A DNA stretch of 64,000 nucleotides from Nigrospora sphaerica (GCA_018287875.1 JAGVVL010000002.1:8184001-8248000); one strand, 5' to 3'; positions 47,380 to 57,065 are shown, numbered from the stretch's first letter. The notes: a model not told the origin generated them from the sequence alone. Translations and numbers: made by a program.

Positions 47380-48153
47380 ATGGAACCCATGACCATGTCG
47401 ATGCCGATGGCCATGGCGCCGGAAGCGGCGGCGACGGCGACGGGTCCCCACCCCGAGGCAGCCGGCGCCGCCGCCGCCATGGGCTCGTCGGCGGCCATGA
47501 TGGCCATGACCTTCTTCCAGGGGCGGGGGACGCCGCTGTTCGCGGCGGGCTGGGCGCCGCGGTCCGGCGCCGCCTACGCCGCCACCTGCCTCTTCCTCGT
47601 CGGCCTCGGCGTCGTCCTGCGCGTCCTGCTGGCCCTCCGCCCGCTCCTCGAGGCCGTCGTGTGGCGGCCGGCGCGCGCGGCCGAGGCCGACGACGACGAC
47701 GACAACGTCGACTACGAAGACGAGGAACTGCCCCAGAAGCACCCCACCGACTGCGACATCCTCTTCCCCGCCCCCGGAAACCCCAACCCCGGCCGCGCCC
47801 GCCACCGCCTCCACCGAACCCCCTCGGCGTCCCGGGCGTTGTGGGCCGAGATCCGCCGGCGCGGACGCGCGTCGCGCCTCGGTGTCAGCGCGGGCCGCGC
47901 CGCTTTCGAGTTGTTGCTCGCTGTCGTCGGCTACCTACTGTACGTTTTTTTTTCATCCCCCTCAGGGACTTTCTCTTCTACGTCCGGCGAAGGAGTTCCG
48001 TGAGCGCTAAGAAAACCGGGGTTTAGCATGCTCGCCGTTATGACTATGAACGTGGGCTACTTCGCGTCGGTGCTGGCGGGCGTCTTCCTTGGCACCTTTG
48101 TCCTCGGCGACCTGGCGACGAGCAGCTCGCTGTACCAGGATCATCACTGTTGA
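47380..48153 (+). CDS. Ctr-family copper transporter
   Basis: Trimeric membrane copper(I) importer. Two exons: 47380-47939 and 48027-48153, in phase; 228 aa. The N terminus is methionine-rich (MEPMTMSMPMAMAPE), a copper-capturing domain. TM1 follows a Ctr-type entry (AMMAMTFFQGRGTPLFAAGW). A long cytosolic loop carries an acidic tract (EADDDDDNVDYEDEE). TM2 ends at the splice site, and exon 2 supplies the selectivity-filter motif MxxxM and the glycine helix-packing motif (MLAVMTMNVGYFASVLAGVF-like, GVFLG). The C terminus ends DHHC, which could bind copper. These combined features identify the Ctr family; whether plasma-membrane or vacuolar (Ctr2-like) cannot be said. The start is the first of several Met codons and could be one of the next. 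Confidence 0.93.
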
Positions 48154-48543
48154 GCGCGGTGGTGCTCTAAGGGGAGAGGATTGGTAGGCGCAGTTGGGTC
48201 TGCTCTTCAAGGGTCTATTTGGTTCTGGGTTTCAGCGGAAATGGGTACTTCTGTCTAGTGGAGTCGGGCTTGCACGTTATGGAAATCTAGTAGGTACTCC
48301 GACCTCGAGGCGGCGATGAATGGCATGGGATTGCTGCACGACGAAAGTATCGGTTTGGAAGGAGAAAGGCCCGATCGCAGAACGGCTTCTCGGCTGGATT
48401 GCGGCTCGTGGGTCCTCCCCTTCTAAATCCGTGGTGTTTCGGCGGGACGGGCCACACCGGGGCTCTCTCACTGCCGGCGCTAATTAAAAAGGGTGGGAAG
48501 TCTGAGGCGGGGTCGTTCATAAGTAGCAGGAGTCGAAGTTGGT
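48154..48543. other. Short spacer, no gene seen
   Basis: 3' flank of the copper transporter; no feature recognised. Confidence 0.5.
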
Positions 48544-49734
48544 ATGGTGATTGCAGCCACCGCAGCTGCAGGGGTACAAAGCTGGAATTTCGACGAGAAT
48601 TTTGAGAGGCACCGATGTGTTCCCGGAACGACTGCGGACATTTTACAGCAAGTTTGCACCTACGCGCTCAGGATCGCATTGCGCCTGCTCTTATTTCTCC
48701 CACAGTGGCCCAGCTTTAACGCCATGCAACCGTATGTCCACAGTCCACACACCCCCTCTTCCAGGTGGCTACACCAGAATACATAGCCAATTTGTTCCCG
48801 CTTAGTTCATTTGGCCTCTTTGCGGACTACTCGCTTTCTTTCCTCGGCTTCATCGGGAGATACTGGTCAGCGGTAAAAACCAACGCATTTGCCAAAGCAT
48901 ACATCATGGAGTGGCCGACAGATGATGTTGATTCAAACTCCTACCGGTGGACAAAATCCGCCGGAGATAGAGCTAACATATTCCCCATGCGGGCCAGTCA
49001 TCCCCTCCCTTCCTGGAAATGGTTCACCTGGCGGGAGAGCTTTGACGAGTCAACGACATATCCTAGAAAAGAGAATGCAGTAAGTGCAAGGCTTGAATGC
49101 ATTCCCCCCGAAATGTCACTCCAGACAGCATCAACAGCACTACGCCTCACTCTATGGACGCTCCAGACGAAATCGAAAAAGGGAATGCCACCGACACAAG
49201 TCTAAAGGTCTATGGACACCCGAATGTGCTTCATGTGGGCCCGAAACGGCCAAACATGCCTTCTGACATCAAAAAGTGGTTTTTCAGAGCAGCCCCTGAA
49301 ACCAGGAAGGACCTCCGAGCACTCGTATTTGACCAGTTGCAGCACGCCGATATATGGCTTCAAGCCGAGAGCTTGACCGAATAGCCTACAATCATGCTGT
49401 TCAAACCATCTGTATATCAGTGTTCTGCTTGCCAGCTAAAGATGCGACAGTTTCAAGACTACGCCCACTTCCCGAACTAAGCCTGAGATCTGGCCCTGGC
49501 TCTAGCCCGGAGCAATCTCAGGAACGCGGTAGAGACACCGTCTACGGATGTAATTTTAGTATGATCCGCAGGCTACATCAACTTTTAGGTCCACAGTGTA
49601 ATCTATCGCTTCCCCTCGACTACTCAAAAATTGAAATTGTTGGAAATCTTCGCTTTGATTACACACTGAAGAATTCAGAAATGGAATTTGCGAAGCTTTC
49701 CAAAGTTACGTTAAAGATTAATGATGTCAATTAA
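48544..49734 (+). pseudogene. Frame-hopping coding-like relic of unknown family
   Basis: Four adjacent open segments with protein-like composition occupy different frames: 48544-48783, 48765-49079, about 49124-49384 and 49354-49734, each step displaced by two nucleotides. Segment 2 (FADYSLSFLGFIGRYWSAV) looks membrane-like; segments 3 and 4 look soluble (KKWFFRAAPETRKDLRALVF, IVGNLRFDYTLKNSEMEFA). One plausible intron exists at 49080-49124 (GTAAGT...CCAG), but it does not restore the frame of segment 3. The gap between segments 1 and 2 is too short for a normal intron. Base composition is less GC-rich than in the neighbours. Best read as a decayed gene; a real multi-exon gene with splice sites I have misread is the alternative. 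Family not recognised. Confidence 0.4.
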
Positions 49735-49836
49735 TGACGAGTAAATATTTATTAGCTAGTTAGTATATACCCGATAAGCCGAGGTACAGCAACCTCCTCT
49801 CCGGCTAAACCCTTATGAACCAGCCCCATCACCAAC

Positions 49837-51537
49837 TCAACTCGGTCCTCCCCCTCCGGCTCCACTCGCCGCCGCCATCCGCAGCCACACCGGACGAACC
49901 ACGTACTTGCGCCTGCGGCGGCGATCGTCGCCGCCCTCTGAGCCGCAGACGAACCCTTCGTCTGACGAAGACGTCGCGGGCAGCTCCGGCAGCGCCCCCG
50001 GGCCCGTGTAGACGATGCTGCTCTCCCGCAGCGCGTCCTGCAGGGTCCTCTGGCCCGCCTCGTCGGCCGGGTAGCCGATGCCGTAGTGGCGCAGCGGGCC
50101 CGCGGCGGTGTGCGGGGGCCGGGCGATGGCGGGCGCGTGGGCGCGCCGCGCCAGGGCGGCCCAGTCGATACCCGCGAAGAAGGGGTGGGCCTGCACCTCG
50201 GTGGCGCCGCCGGCCACGCCCAGCCGCGTCGCCGGTTGCGGGTCCAGGAGCCGGGCCAGGACGTTCCGAGCCGTTGGGGGTAGCCAGCCGGGGGCCGGGG
50301 GGGCGCCGTTGAGGATGTGCTGGCGAATGGAGACGGCGTCGGCGGCATAGAAGGGGGGCATGCCCGTCAGCATCTCGAACAGGAGCACGCCCAGCGTCCA
50401 CCAGTCGGCCGTCTCCTCGGACGTCCCGCAGTCCTCACCGCCCAGGAGGAGCTCCAGCGCGGGGTACTCGGGCGCCGATCGCCGGCCCCCGCCGTCTTGT
50501 CGGCCCCGGAAGCGCGTCTGGAAGAGGCCGAACCCGGACAGGCTGACGTGCCCCTCGGCGTCCAGCATGACGTTACCCGGCTTCAGCCAGCCGGCGACGT
50601 CGGCGCTGTGGTGCTGGTGCAGATAGCCCAGGGCGCACACGATCTCGGCGGCAAGGATCCTGGCCGTCTCGATGTCGAAGCGCCCTGCGGTCTGGAGGTG
50701 GTTGAGGACGTTGCCCCCGGTCATGAAAGGTGCGATGAGCTCCACGCAGTCCTCCCGCGAAGTCGACTGGACGGTGCGTAGCAGCGGCGTGATGAAGGGG
50801 TGGTCAATATGGCGGCCCACGGCCACGGATGTCGCCTCGACTCTCTTGACGGCGTACTCGCGGTCGGTGTCCTTCTTCCGGTACAATTTGAGGCCGCCGC
50901 TCCACATGTTCAGCAGCAGGAGACGAGAGTCTATGTCGGGCCCGAAGAGGTCTTGACGGACGTGCTCGTAGGTCAAGTCGATATGGATCCGACCGGCACC
51001 GTTCTGCAGGGCAATCCACTGCCGTCCCGAGGCCTTTAGGCGATCGAAGATGCTCAGGCTTGCGGTCCCGACGAGGGACGCGTGTCGGCCTCCGCCCTCG
51101 GCCGTCGGATCCCACAGGTAGAGATGAATGGCCAGCTCGGCGCCCCGCACGACATCAAACTTGTGCCCGACACCGCCCGATAATAAAATGTGCCCCAACC
51201 TTTTCTCGAAAACTAGGTCCGGGGCGCGACCCCACCGCAGGCTACTTACGGTTCCCGAAGATGCAGGGACTGACACCTGCGATTTATCGTAGTCGACGAG
51301 TGCGTACGGCTTAGGGGAGCCATGATCGTCCCCATTAAACCATTCCCTAGTCTTCTCGTCGACGGAGAGGCATTCGCACTCATAGAGCGTCACAGTTAAG
51401 ACACCGTTGGGGTTCGGTGTAGAGTCCGGCAGCAGTGTTGTGGGTGTTGGTGGGACGCCCGCATCAGGACCCGAGCCTGTCTCTCGTGCTACAAAGAGAG
51501 TCAGCTGCCCATGAAATTGACGAGGCCGTTTGGGCAA
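49837..51537 (-). CDS. Divergent AGC (Ypk-like) pseudokinase with N-terminal C2-like region
   Basis: The 566-aa frame aligns along its length with fungal Ypk1/SGK-type AGC kinases: a beta-rich, C2-like N-terminal region (about 45-190: GVLTVTLYECECL, AIHLYLW, WIALQNGAGRIHIDL), a kinase domain (about 200-455) and a short C-tail. Kinase marks retained are VAIK-type Lys231 (YAVKRV), HPFITPL, GGNVLNHLQTAGRFD, LKPGNVMLD (Lys319, Asn322), APEY, DWWTLGVLLFEMLTGMPPF and HPFFAGIDW. Lost are a recognisable glycine loop, helix C with its Glu (only about 15 residues between Lys231 and HPFI), the HRD aspartate (AGW), the DFG aspartate (SGFG) and the T-loop Thr before APE. It should be catalytically dead. 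The ATG at 51537 is only the first Met in frame; a better Ypk-like first exon lies at 51561-51598 out of frame. Expression and function are uncertain. Confidence 0.75.
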   Translation of the reverse strand: MPKRPRQFHGQLTLFVARETGSGPDAGVPPTPTTLLPDSTPNPNGVLTVTLYECECLSVDEKTREWFNGDDHGSPKPYALVDYDKSQVSVPASSGTVSSLRWGRAPDLVFEKRLGHILLSGGVGHKFDVVRGAELAIHLYLWDPTAEGGGRHASLVGTASLSIFDRLKASGRQWIALQNGAGRIHIDLTYEHVRQDLFGPDIDSRLLLLNMWSGGLKLYRKKDTDREYAVKRVEATSVAVGRHIDHPFITPLLRTVQSTSREDCVELIAPFMTGGNVLNHLQTAGRFDIETARILAAEIVCALGYLHQHHSADVAGWLKPGNVMLDAEGHVSLSGFGLFQTRFRGRQDGGGRRSAPEYPALELLLGGEDCGTSEETADWWTLGVLLFEMLTGMPPFYAADAVSIRQHILNGAPPAPGWLPPTARNVLARLLDPQPATRLGVAGGATEVQAHPFFAGIDWAALARRAHAPAIARPPHTAAGPLRHYGIGYPADEAGQRTLQDALRESSIVYTGPGALPELPATSSSDEGFVCGSEGGDDRRRRRKYVVRPVWLRMAAASGAGGGGPS

Positions 51538-51560
51538 GCGTAATCTACCACGTAGTTTAC

Positions 51561-51598
51561 CGGCATTCTCGCAGTTTTCGGGACAGTTTCCAACCCAT
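51561..51598 (-). pseudogene. Stranded Ypk-like first exon of the pseudokinase gene
   Basis: Reads MGWKLSRKLRECR, close to the MxWKLxKKLKE start typical of fungal Ypk1. It is followed by a well-formed intron (51489-51560: GTAAAC donor, GCTGAC branch, TTTGTAG acceptor). Splicing leaves two bases of carry where the kinase frame needs one, so the join runs into a stop. Either a one-base indel (mutation or sequence error) or a real loss. Confidence 0.55.
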
Positions 51599-52203
51599 GT
51601 TAGTGCTGTGGGAGTGGATGGGTGTTGTAGGGAAGGAGGGAAGGAGGGACGGAAGAAGCTCCAGTCCTGTTGGGCAGGAACGACCCTTATTGGCAGTTCG
51701 AATTCCCCTCCCTTCTCGTCTTGGAATGGTTCCAGTCACGTGATGACAATGTACCAATGAGTGCCATGTAGGATAAGACGCTGGTTGAGGACATGGGAGA
51801 AGGGACTTGGAAGACGTCATCATTTACCGCTTCCTACTTCTTGTTCTGTTACTACAAACTGCAATTGATAACCGCACGATGCTGGAGTCTTTAGTTTGCG
51901 ATCGCGGTATTCCAATCATTCAAACATGGGCGGAGGTAGCATGTCAAAGGAGGAAAGATTTCGCCGGCTATAGGCGAGTTTATGAATTCGCTAGGTCATT
52001 CGGTGGAGGATTTGAGGCAGGGTGCGGGTGTCTTCATCGATGGCCTCCCTGGGAATCGTTTCTTCCGGGTTAAAAGTATAAGTTATCTTTCGTGAAGTTG
52101 GGTATTCGCTTCACGAAACCCCAAAGTTCTTGAGGCTCCTGGGAAACCGCTTTTGACAGCCCCACCGCTGATTTACTGCCACTTTTTCATAACTGCCTCG
52201 CAA
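51599..52203. other. Spacer with a perfect hairpin
   Basis: No gene seen. Contains a 10-bp perfect inverted repeat at 52088-52118 close to the 3' end of the sulfotransferase-like gene (-). Confidence 0.5.
52088..52118. repeat. Perfect inverted repeat, 10-bp arms, 11-nt loop
   Basis: TTTCGTGAAG (52088-52097) and CTTCACGAAA (52109-52118). On the minus strand it lies about 86-116 nt past the stop of the sulfotransferase-like gene, so it may be part of the 3' UTR. Confidence 0.85.
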
Positions 52204-53126
52204 CTACACTCTGCGATTACTAAACAGTTTGGCCGTGCCGTAGGCCACCAATGCTACCCCTCCAAAGAGCCCAGCCCATCGGCAGGTCATGTCCAAAATC
52301 AAATTCCGGATGAATTTGTCGACGGCCTGGGAGTCGTTGGCTCTCGGAAACGGCTCATCCGGAACGGGCTTGCCGAGAAAGTTGCACATGGGCTCCCATC
52401 CGTCGCCCAAACGCATGACTAACAGTCTCTCTTTCGGAACGGTCTGGATCACGCGCCTGTTGTATTCCTCGAGGAACTCTACTGCACGTTACTACATGTG
52501 ATGAACTTCATGGTGGAGTAAGATGCACTTACCGGGGCCGTAGTTCCCGGGCTCCACGTCCGAGTCCCGCACTATGGAATCGGTGAAATGCTGAAAGAGC
52601 CGGGTGAGGCGCGGCAGCCACCGGGTCCCGGGCCGGACGGCGGTGAGGATGGGGATGTACCAGGCGGTGCCGGCGGCGAGTATGCCGTCGAAGCTCCGGG
52701 CCCAGCGTTGGGGGTCGCGCAGGACCAGGATGACCTTGGCTTCGGGGTAGAGCTCCAGCAGCTCCTCGAGCACGAGGATGCCGGGCACGTCGGCGATGCC
52801 CGCGAAGCCCCGGGTCAGCCCCCGCACCAGCTTGAGGGCTCGCGGCCCGTCGCCCTGCTGCTTGGCCTCGATGGCCTCGCACCAGCTTCTCCCGAAGGCT
52901 GCTGTCGCCGTCAGTGTCCGGAGCCGCGGCGTGGCGAAACCGGGGGCCGGGGGCACGCACAATCCTTTTCCGCGTGGAACTGGGTTCCGCCGTGCTGCAC
53001 GGGCCCGTCGAGGACCCTCTCCAGCGCCAGCTGCAGCGAGTTCGTTCCCGTCCGCGAGAAGCCGGCACCGATGACTTGCACGCGGTCGAACCGGCCAGGG
53101 TCGGGCTTTGAAGGAACGCCGCCCAT
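52204..53126 (-). CDS. Sulfotransferase-like P-loop protein with C-terminal membrane anchor
   Basis: Member of the fungal Sulfotransfer_4-type family, often mislabelled as NAD-dependent epimerase. Exons 52961-53126, 52533-52901 and 52204-52478 join in phase; 269 aa. The PAPS-type P-loop VIGAGFSRTGTNSLQLALE lies at residues 17-35, then GPVQHGG, a helical segment, PGILVLEELLELYPEAKVIL, LRDPQRWARSFDGIL (3'-phosphate-binding region), EYNRRVIQTVPKERLLVMRL, DGWEPMCNFLGKPVPDEPFP and a final hydrophobic helix (WAGLFGGVALVAYGTAKLF) as an anchor. The second acceptor is a tandem CAGCAG (GACAGCAG), allowing one-codon alternative splicing. The substrate is unknown; relatives occur beside secondary-metabolite genes. 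Sequence and length are normal and no decay is visible. Confidence 0.88.
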
Positions 53127-53793
53127 CTCGAGGGGAGTCCGGGGTTGCTTCTGTAAGAGCGAGGTGCGAACCGCAAGTGTGAACGCTTCTGGGGATGGGA
53201 GAACCGTCGGATCTGCTGTCGTGGCGATTCACAGTGGCGGAAAGCCGTCCTATATGCGAATTCGGCGATGGTTAACGTTTCGGGGTCGGCGCCCGTCATG
53301 ATGGCCGGATAACCGGCGAAATTGCCGTTTTCTGCCCGCATCCGTGTTACACGATGTACCCACATATAACGCCACAATCCCCGATGTGCGAAATCACGTC
53401 CTGCCAGACGCGGTCGGGTTAAATCACCAACCGCGGAGCAATTACCTCCCAAGCCGGCGGCCTGAGCGGAACGCGTACCGACCAAAGACCTGCCTGTTGC
53501 GGTTTGACATGGGTGGCAAAAACCTGAAGCCCTGCTTGACCCAGCTCAGGAGATCCTTCAAGATGAGTGAGGTTCTTCCTCTCTTCGACCAATTATGGCC
53601 GGAATTTGGGCTCGTTGGAATGGGTGAGATTACAGGGTGGAGGCTTGGCTTTCATGCATGAGGCGGATTGGTAAATGAGTAAGCAAGCCCACATCCCCTG
53701 ATGACATAAAAACCTCCAGTGTTACTTCGATCTGTTGGAATCCCCAGGGGTTTCTGCGTACCTAGGAACCTGCGTGGCACACGCTTATGCGCC
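53127..53793. other. Divergent spacer, about 670 bp
   Basis: Between the sulfotransferase-like gene (-) and the methyltransferase gene (+). No gene seen; likely a shared promoter. Confidence 0.55.
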
Positions 53794-55219
53794 ATGCCAT
53801 ACAACGATAACGTACCCTTGACCCCGGGGTCCAGTTGGGATCCCATGGAGCTCGTCCCGGACCCTGAGCTTCGTCGTGATGGTCGGCGGATGAGCGGCAG
53901 CGCAACACCTCAGGATTTCATGCCCATCGTGGAGAACGGGCGACAGTATCAAGGCTACCGACCCGGCGGTGCGAGTGTCCCCCCCTTTTTGTCCCTCGCA
54001 ATCCAAACGCTGACTCGGCATACGCAGATTATTCCTTGCCCATCGACGATGAAGAGCAGGACCGCTTAGACATGACGCACCACGGATACAAGATTTTGCT
54101 GGATGGACAACTTTTCATCGCACCCCTTGAGGAGCCCCCAAGTCATGTACTCGACATCGGAACAGGTATTCAAGAGGCGCTTTGCTTGTCTTAGACACGC
54201 CGAGTCTGGCTACATGAAAAATTCCCATGGTGGGTCATACTGATCTCCATTATCCAGGCACGGGCATATGGGCCATCGAGTTTGCGGCGCAAAGTCCCGA
54301 CTCATCTGTTATCGGTACCGATATCAGTAGTATACAGCCACTGCCATGGACCAGTAATTGCTCATTTGTTATGCACGACTCGGAAAAAGCGGAGTGGTGC
54401 TTCCCGGCACCGTTCGACTTTATTCACATGCGAAGCATCGGCCCCTGCTTCCAGAACTTTTCCAGGGTTCTCGAAAAGAGCTACGAGAACATGCGGCCCG
54501 GGGGGTGGATCGAGCTCCAAGACTGCGTCTGGAAGCCGGAATGCGTGGACAGCACGATGCAGGGCACTTCGATCCCCGAGTTCTTCGACCGCTTATGCCG
54601 GGGGGCGCGCACGCTCGGGCACGACTTGCTCAAGGCGAGCCGGTTCGCGGCGCTGCTGGGGCAGGCCGGCTTCGTCGACATCCAGGAGGTCATCGTCTAC
54701 AACGGCGGAAGCCCGTGGCCCCGCGACCCCAAGATGAAGCAGATCGGCTACTACCTCGGCACGCTCCTCTACGCCGCCACCGAGAGCCACGGCAAGCTCC
54801 TCCGGGCGTCGGGGCTGGCGGAAGAGGAGCTCGAGTCTCTCAAGACTCGGTTCAGGGCCGACTTGAACAGAATCGACATTCATTGGTATCTACCGGTGTA
54901 CGTATACCCTCGACGAGTTACCGTCGAACAGAATACGGACCTCGTGATGCTGACACGGGCTCTACGTTTAGACATATTGTTATCGGCAGGAAGCCTACGG
55001 ACGACGTCGCAGCCGAGCCACAAAATGGCCATGCGTCTGATGTTACACACTAGCGAGGAGAATTCTAGCCCAAAGATCCACAATCGTCTATTTAAGGGGA
55101 GAGGAGGTGCAATGCTGCCTTTTGTTGCTGTACAGATGTCGGCATATGGACTACGCAGTTACGTCTATTGTGGTCGAGCGCGGACGGATACAGGTCGGGT
55201 GTGCGTCTCGCATCATTGA
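53794..55219 (+). CDS. LaeA-like SAM-dependent methyltransferase with unusual C-terminal extension
   Basis: Class I methyltransferase of the large fungal TAM/LaeA-like family. Exons 53794-53968, 54028-54165 and 54258-55219 join in phase; 424 aa. Entry region ENGRQYQGYRPGDYSLPIDD, EQDRLDMTHHGYKILLDGQLFIAP, then motif I VLDIGTGTGIWAIEFA, assembled across the second splice. GTDISSIQP (motif II), PFDFIHMRSIG, MRPGGWIELQD and LLGQAGFVDIQEVIVYNGG follow in family order. Homologues normally stop near a terminal YGRKP-type motif; here the sequence IHWYLPVYVYPRR (about residue 312-324) runs on for 100 residues of unrelated composition to the TGA at 55217. That suggests loss of the normal stop or a small frameshift near 54900. 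Role is unknown; relatives act on small molecules or in secondary-metabolism control. Confidence 0.82.
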
Positions 55220-55507
55220 ACCGAGTCAACGCGGCTGGCGGTACAACAACATCTGACCACTACGAGCAGGCCGTATAATCTGCCATTAATCCCCGGTCTA
55301 ATGGGCTGCACCCCGATGCCCAACCTCATAACCGCCGCCGTTATACGGCCCCCACCCCCCACCCCGCTTCCGAGGCTATTCGGAAGATGGAAATCGTTCC
55401 TTCGTGCTAACATCCCTCCTCTGCTTTCTTTTCTCCCTCCCCAGTCCCCTTCTATTGCCCAGGAATCGGCAGTTTACGGTAGCACCCTTTTAGCCCACCG
55501 TGCCGCA

Positions 55508-55925
55508 ATGTCCGTCGACCCCAGAGGGCTCCTGCTTGCCAAGCAGCCAACCTCCGTTGGGCGTATACAGATGATGGATACTTCTGGCTGCAGCTCAAAC
55601 GTCGACTTGGTCCCTGAACAAGGCCGGCAATACCAGAGTGGGTACCTCCAGGGGTCGCAAATGGTCACTTCTGTGGTCTCTTTGGAAATGGGAGCTCTTG
55701 GTGTATATTCTTATCCTCATCACGCCCGGTCTCATTGTCGCCATACTCTACCCGCATGCGGACCAACCATTGCCGAACTGGCTCTTCAAAATCGGCATCA
55801 ACTCTATCATCTCGCTATACGGTCTCCTGTTGAGGACGTTGGTTGGCTCTTGCCACTTCTTGTATCCACCAGCTCCAGTGGCCATGGTTCTCCTTGGCTG
55901 CAGCAACGCCACGACTGTCGCAGAC
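55508..55925 (+). pseudogene. Frameshifted, truncated DUF3176-type membrane protein remnant
   Basis: A segment in one frame (55692-55847) reads WELLVYILILITPGLIVAIL, then HADQPLPNWLFKIGINSIIS, the hallmark first TM and DxQPxPxW block of fungal DUF3176 proteins. The next piece, QLQWPWFS (ISQLKWxWF-like, about 55865-55895), is in another frame, and the preceding N-terminal part (from ATG 55508, MSVDPRGLLLAK) in a third. Two single-base shifts, near 55640 and 55847, and the absence of the rest of the about 600-aa family mark it as a relic. It meets the 3' end of the DUF3632 gene tail to tail. Confidence 0.7.
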
Positions 55926-55946
55926 CACCACCTCCTGGGTTGCCAT

Positions 55947-57065
55947 TCAGTGGCCGCCGTGTAAGCGTGGCGCCGCATCGGGCTGTTCGAGCCGGTCCAT
56001 CTCGTCGGCGGCAGCGGCGGCCTCGTCGGCCACGTCGGGTTCGATGCCCTCAGTGGCTGCCACACGCCGAAAGGCGGCCTTCCAAAGGCCCCAGCGCTCC
56101 ATGTGGAAACCGTCGTCGCCCTGGTAGCTATACCCTTCGACGCCGTCGTCCAATGCCGGCCAGCAAAGGACCTTGGCACCGTCGCGTTTGTACTCCTCCT
56201 GGCAGAGTTGGAGCACCGCCGCGCCAGCCTCGAAGACCCAGTGGATCGCGGCCAAGACGTGGTGCTCGGTGCGCCGGCGGCCCTCGAACGAATCCTCGGG
56301 ATTTACCTCTAGCGTGGGTCTTAAAATCTGCAACGCCGCCCACGTCGCTAACTCATACGCCCCTTCGGCGCCCTCCTTGCCGACATGCACTAGCCAGTGG
56401 GCTTGGAATAAACTTCCGTTTTGGAGTCGCCGGGACCAGCGGTTCGTATCATCAGACCGCTCTGCGTAGGGCCTGCTAGATCTTCCTAGTTATGATGTTT
56501 TTGTTAGTCTGACTTCGTATGCTTTCTGTCATGTTTTAAGTAAAACCGAAGCCGTAAAGGACGGTGTACGGACCTTAAGAAGATTCCCTATGTACTGACC
56601 TGTCAATTGGCCGCCGAAATAAAGGGGCCATAATGGCAGGTCGTGCCAGAATCGACCCCAGGGCGTTTTCACGACATCGCCGTTTGGTTTGCGCACGTCG
56701 ATCTTAGAGAGCTCGAACGTCAGATCAGCAAGTTTGGCGCAGCTGCCCGCCTCATCATGGGCAAAGTGCTCAATAGCACTGCAGACGACCTCCCATAAGC
56801 CTCGAGGGCTGTCCTTGTCGCCGTTTTCGTCTAGTGGGCGGGCTTTGCAGATAGCGGCGAGTGCTGCCGCTGCGGTCGACGCGTCACTGCTGTCCTGCAG
56901 AAGCTTTCCAACGATGGGGATTGCCCGTTGGCCCTCACTAATATCCATCTCTGCTCGGTGCCGTACCGCCTCATCGTCTAAGCAGTACTCGGGGCAGGCT
57001 AATCAGCGGGCCACATCGTCGTGCAGCTTGGTCGCCCACTGCTTGAGCGCTGAAGGGGAAGGCAT
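55947..57065 (-). CDS. DUF3632-type fungal protein, possibly disabled by an in-frame stop near the N terminus
   Basis: Exons 56600-56948 (or up to 57065) and 55947-56461 join in phase to give NRWSRRLQNGSLFQAHWLVH across the splice; 287 aa from the Met at 56948. The DUF3632-like pattern includes an N-terminal helical part (IVGKLLQDSSDASTAAAAL), RGLWEVVCSAIEHFAHD, then TWAALQILRP and the C-terminal HMERWGLWKAAFRRVAA typical of these small fungal helical proteins. Upstream of 56948 the same frame stays coding-like to an ATG at 57065 (MPSPSALKQWATKLHDDVAR) but is broken by one TGA at 57003-57005. A CGA-to-TGA change of the kind made by RIP is a simple explanation, as AT-rich repeat DNA begins right behind it. 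Function of the family is unknown. Confidence 0.7.

Noticed and set aside
49815..50312. Plus-strand Arg/Ala/Pro-rich frame
   Set aside because: Antisense shadow of the pseudokinase gene.
52529..53485. 318-codon minus frame overlapping the sulfotransferase-like gene
   Set aside because: Out of frame with all P-loop and RDPxRW motifs; composition artefact.
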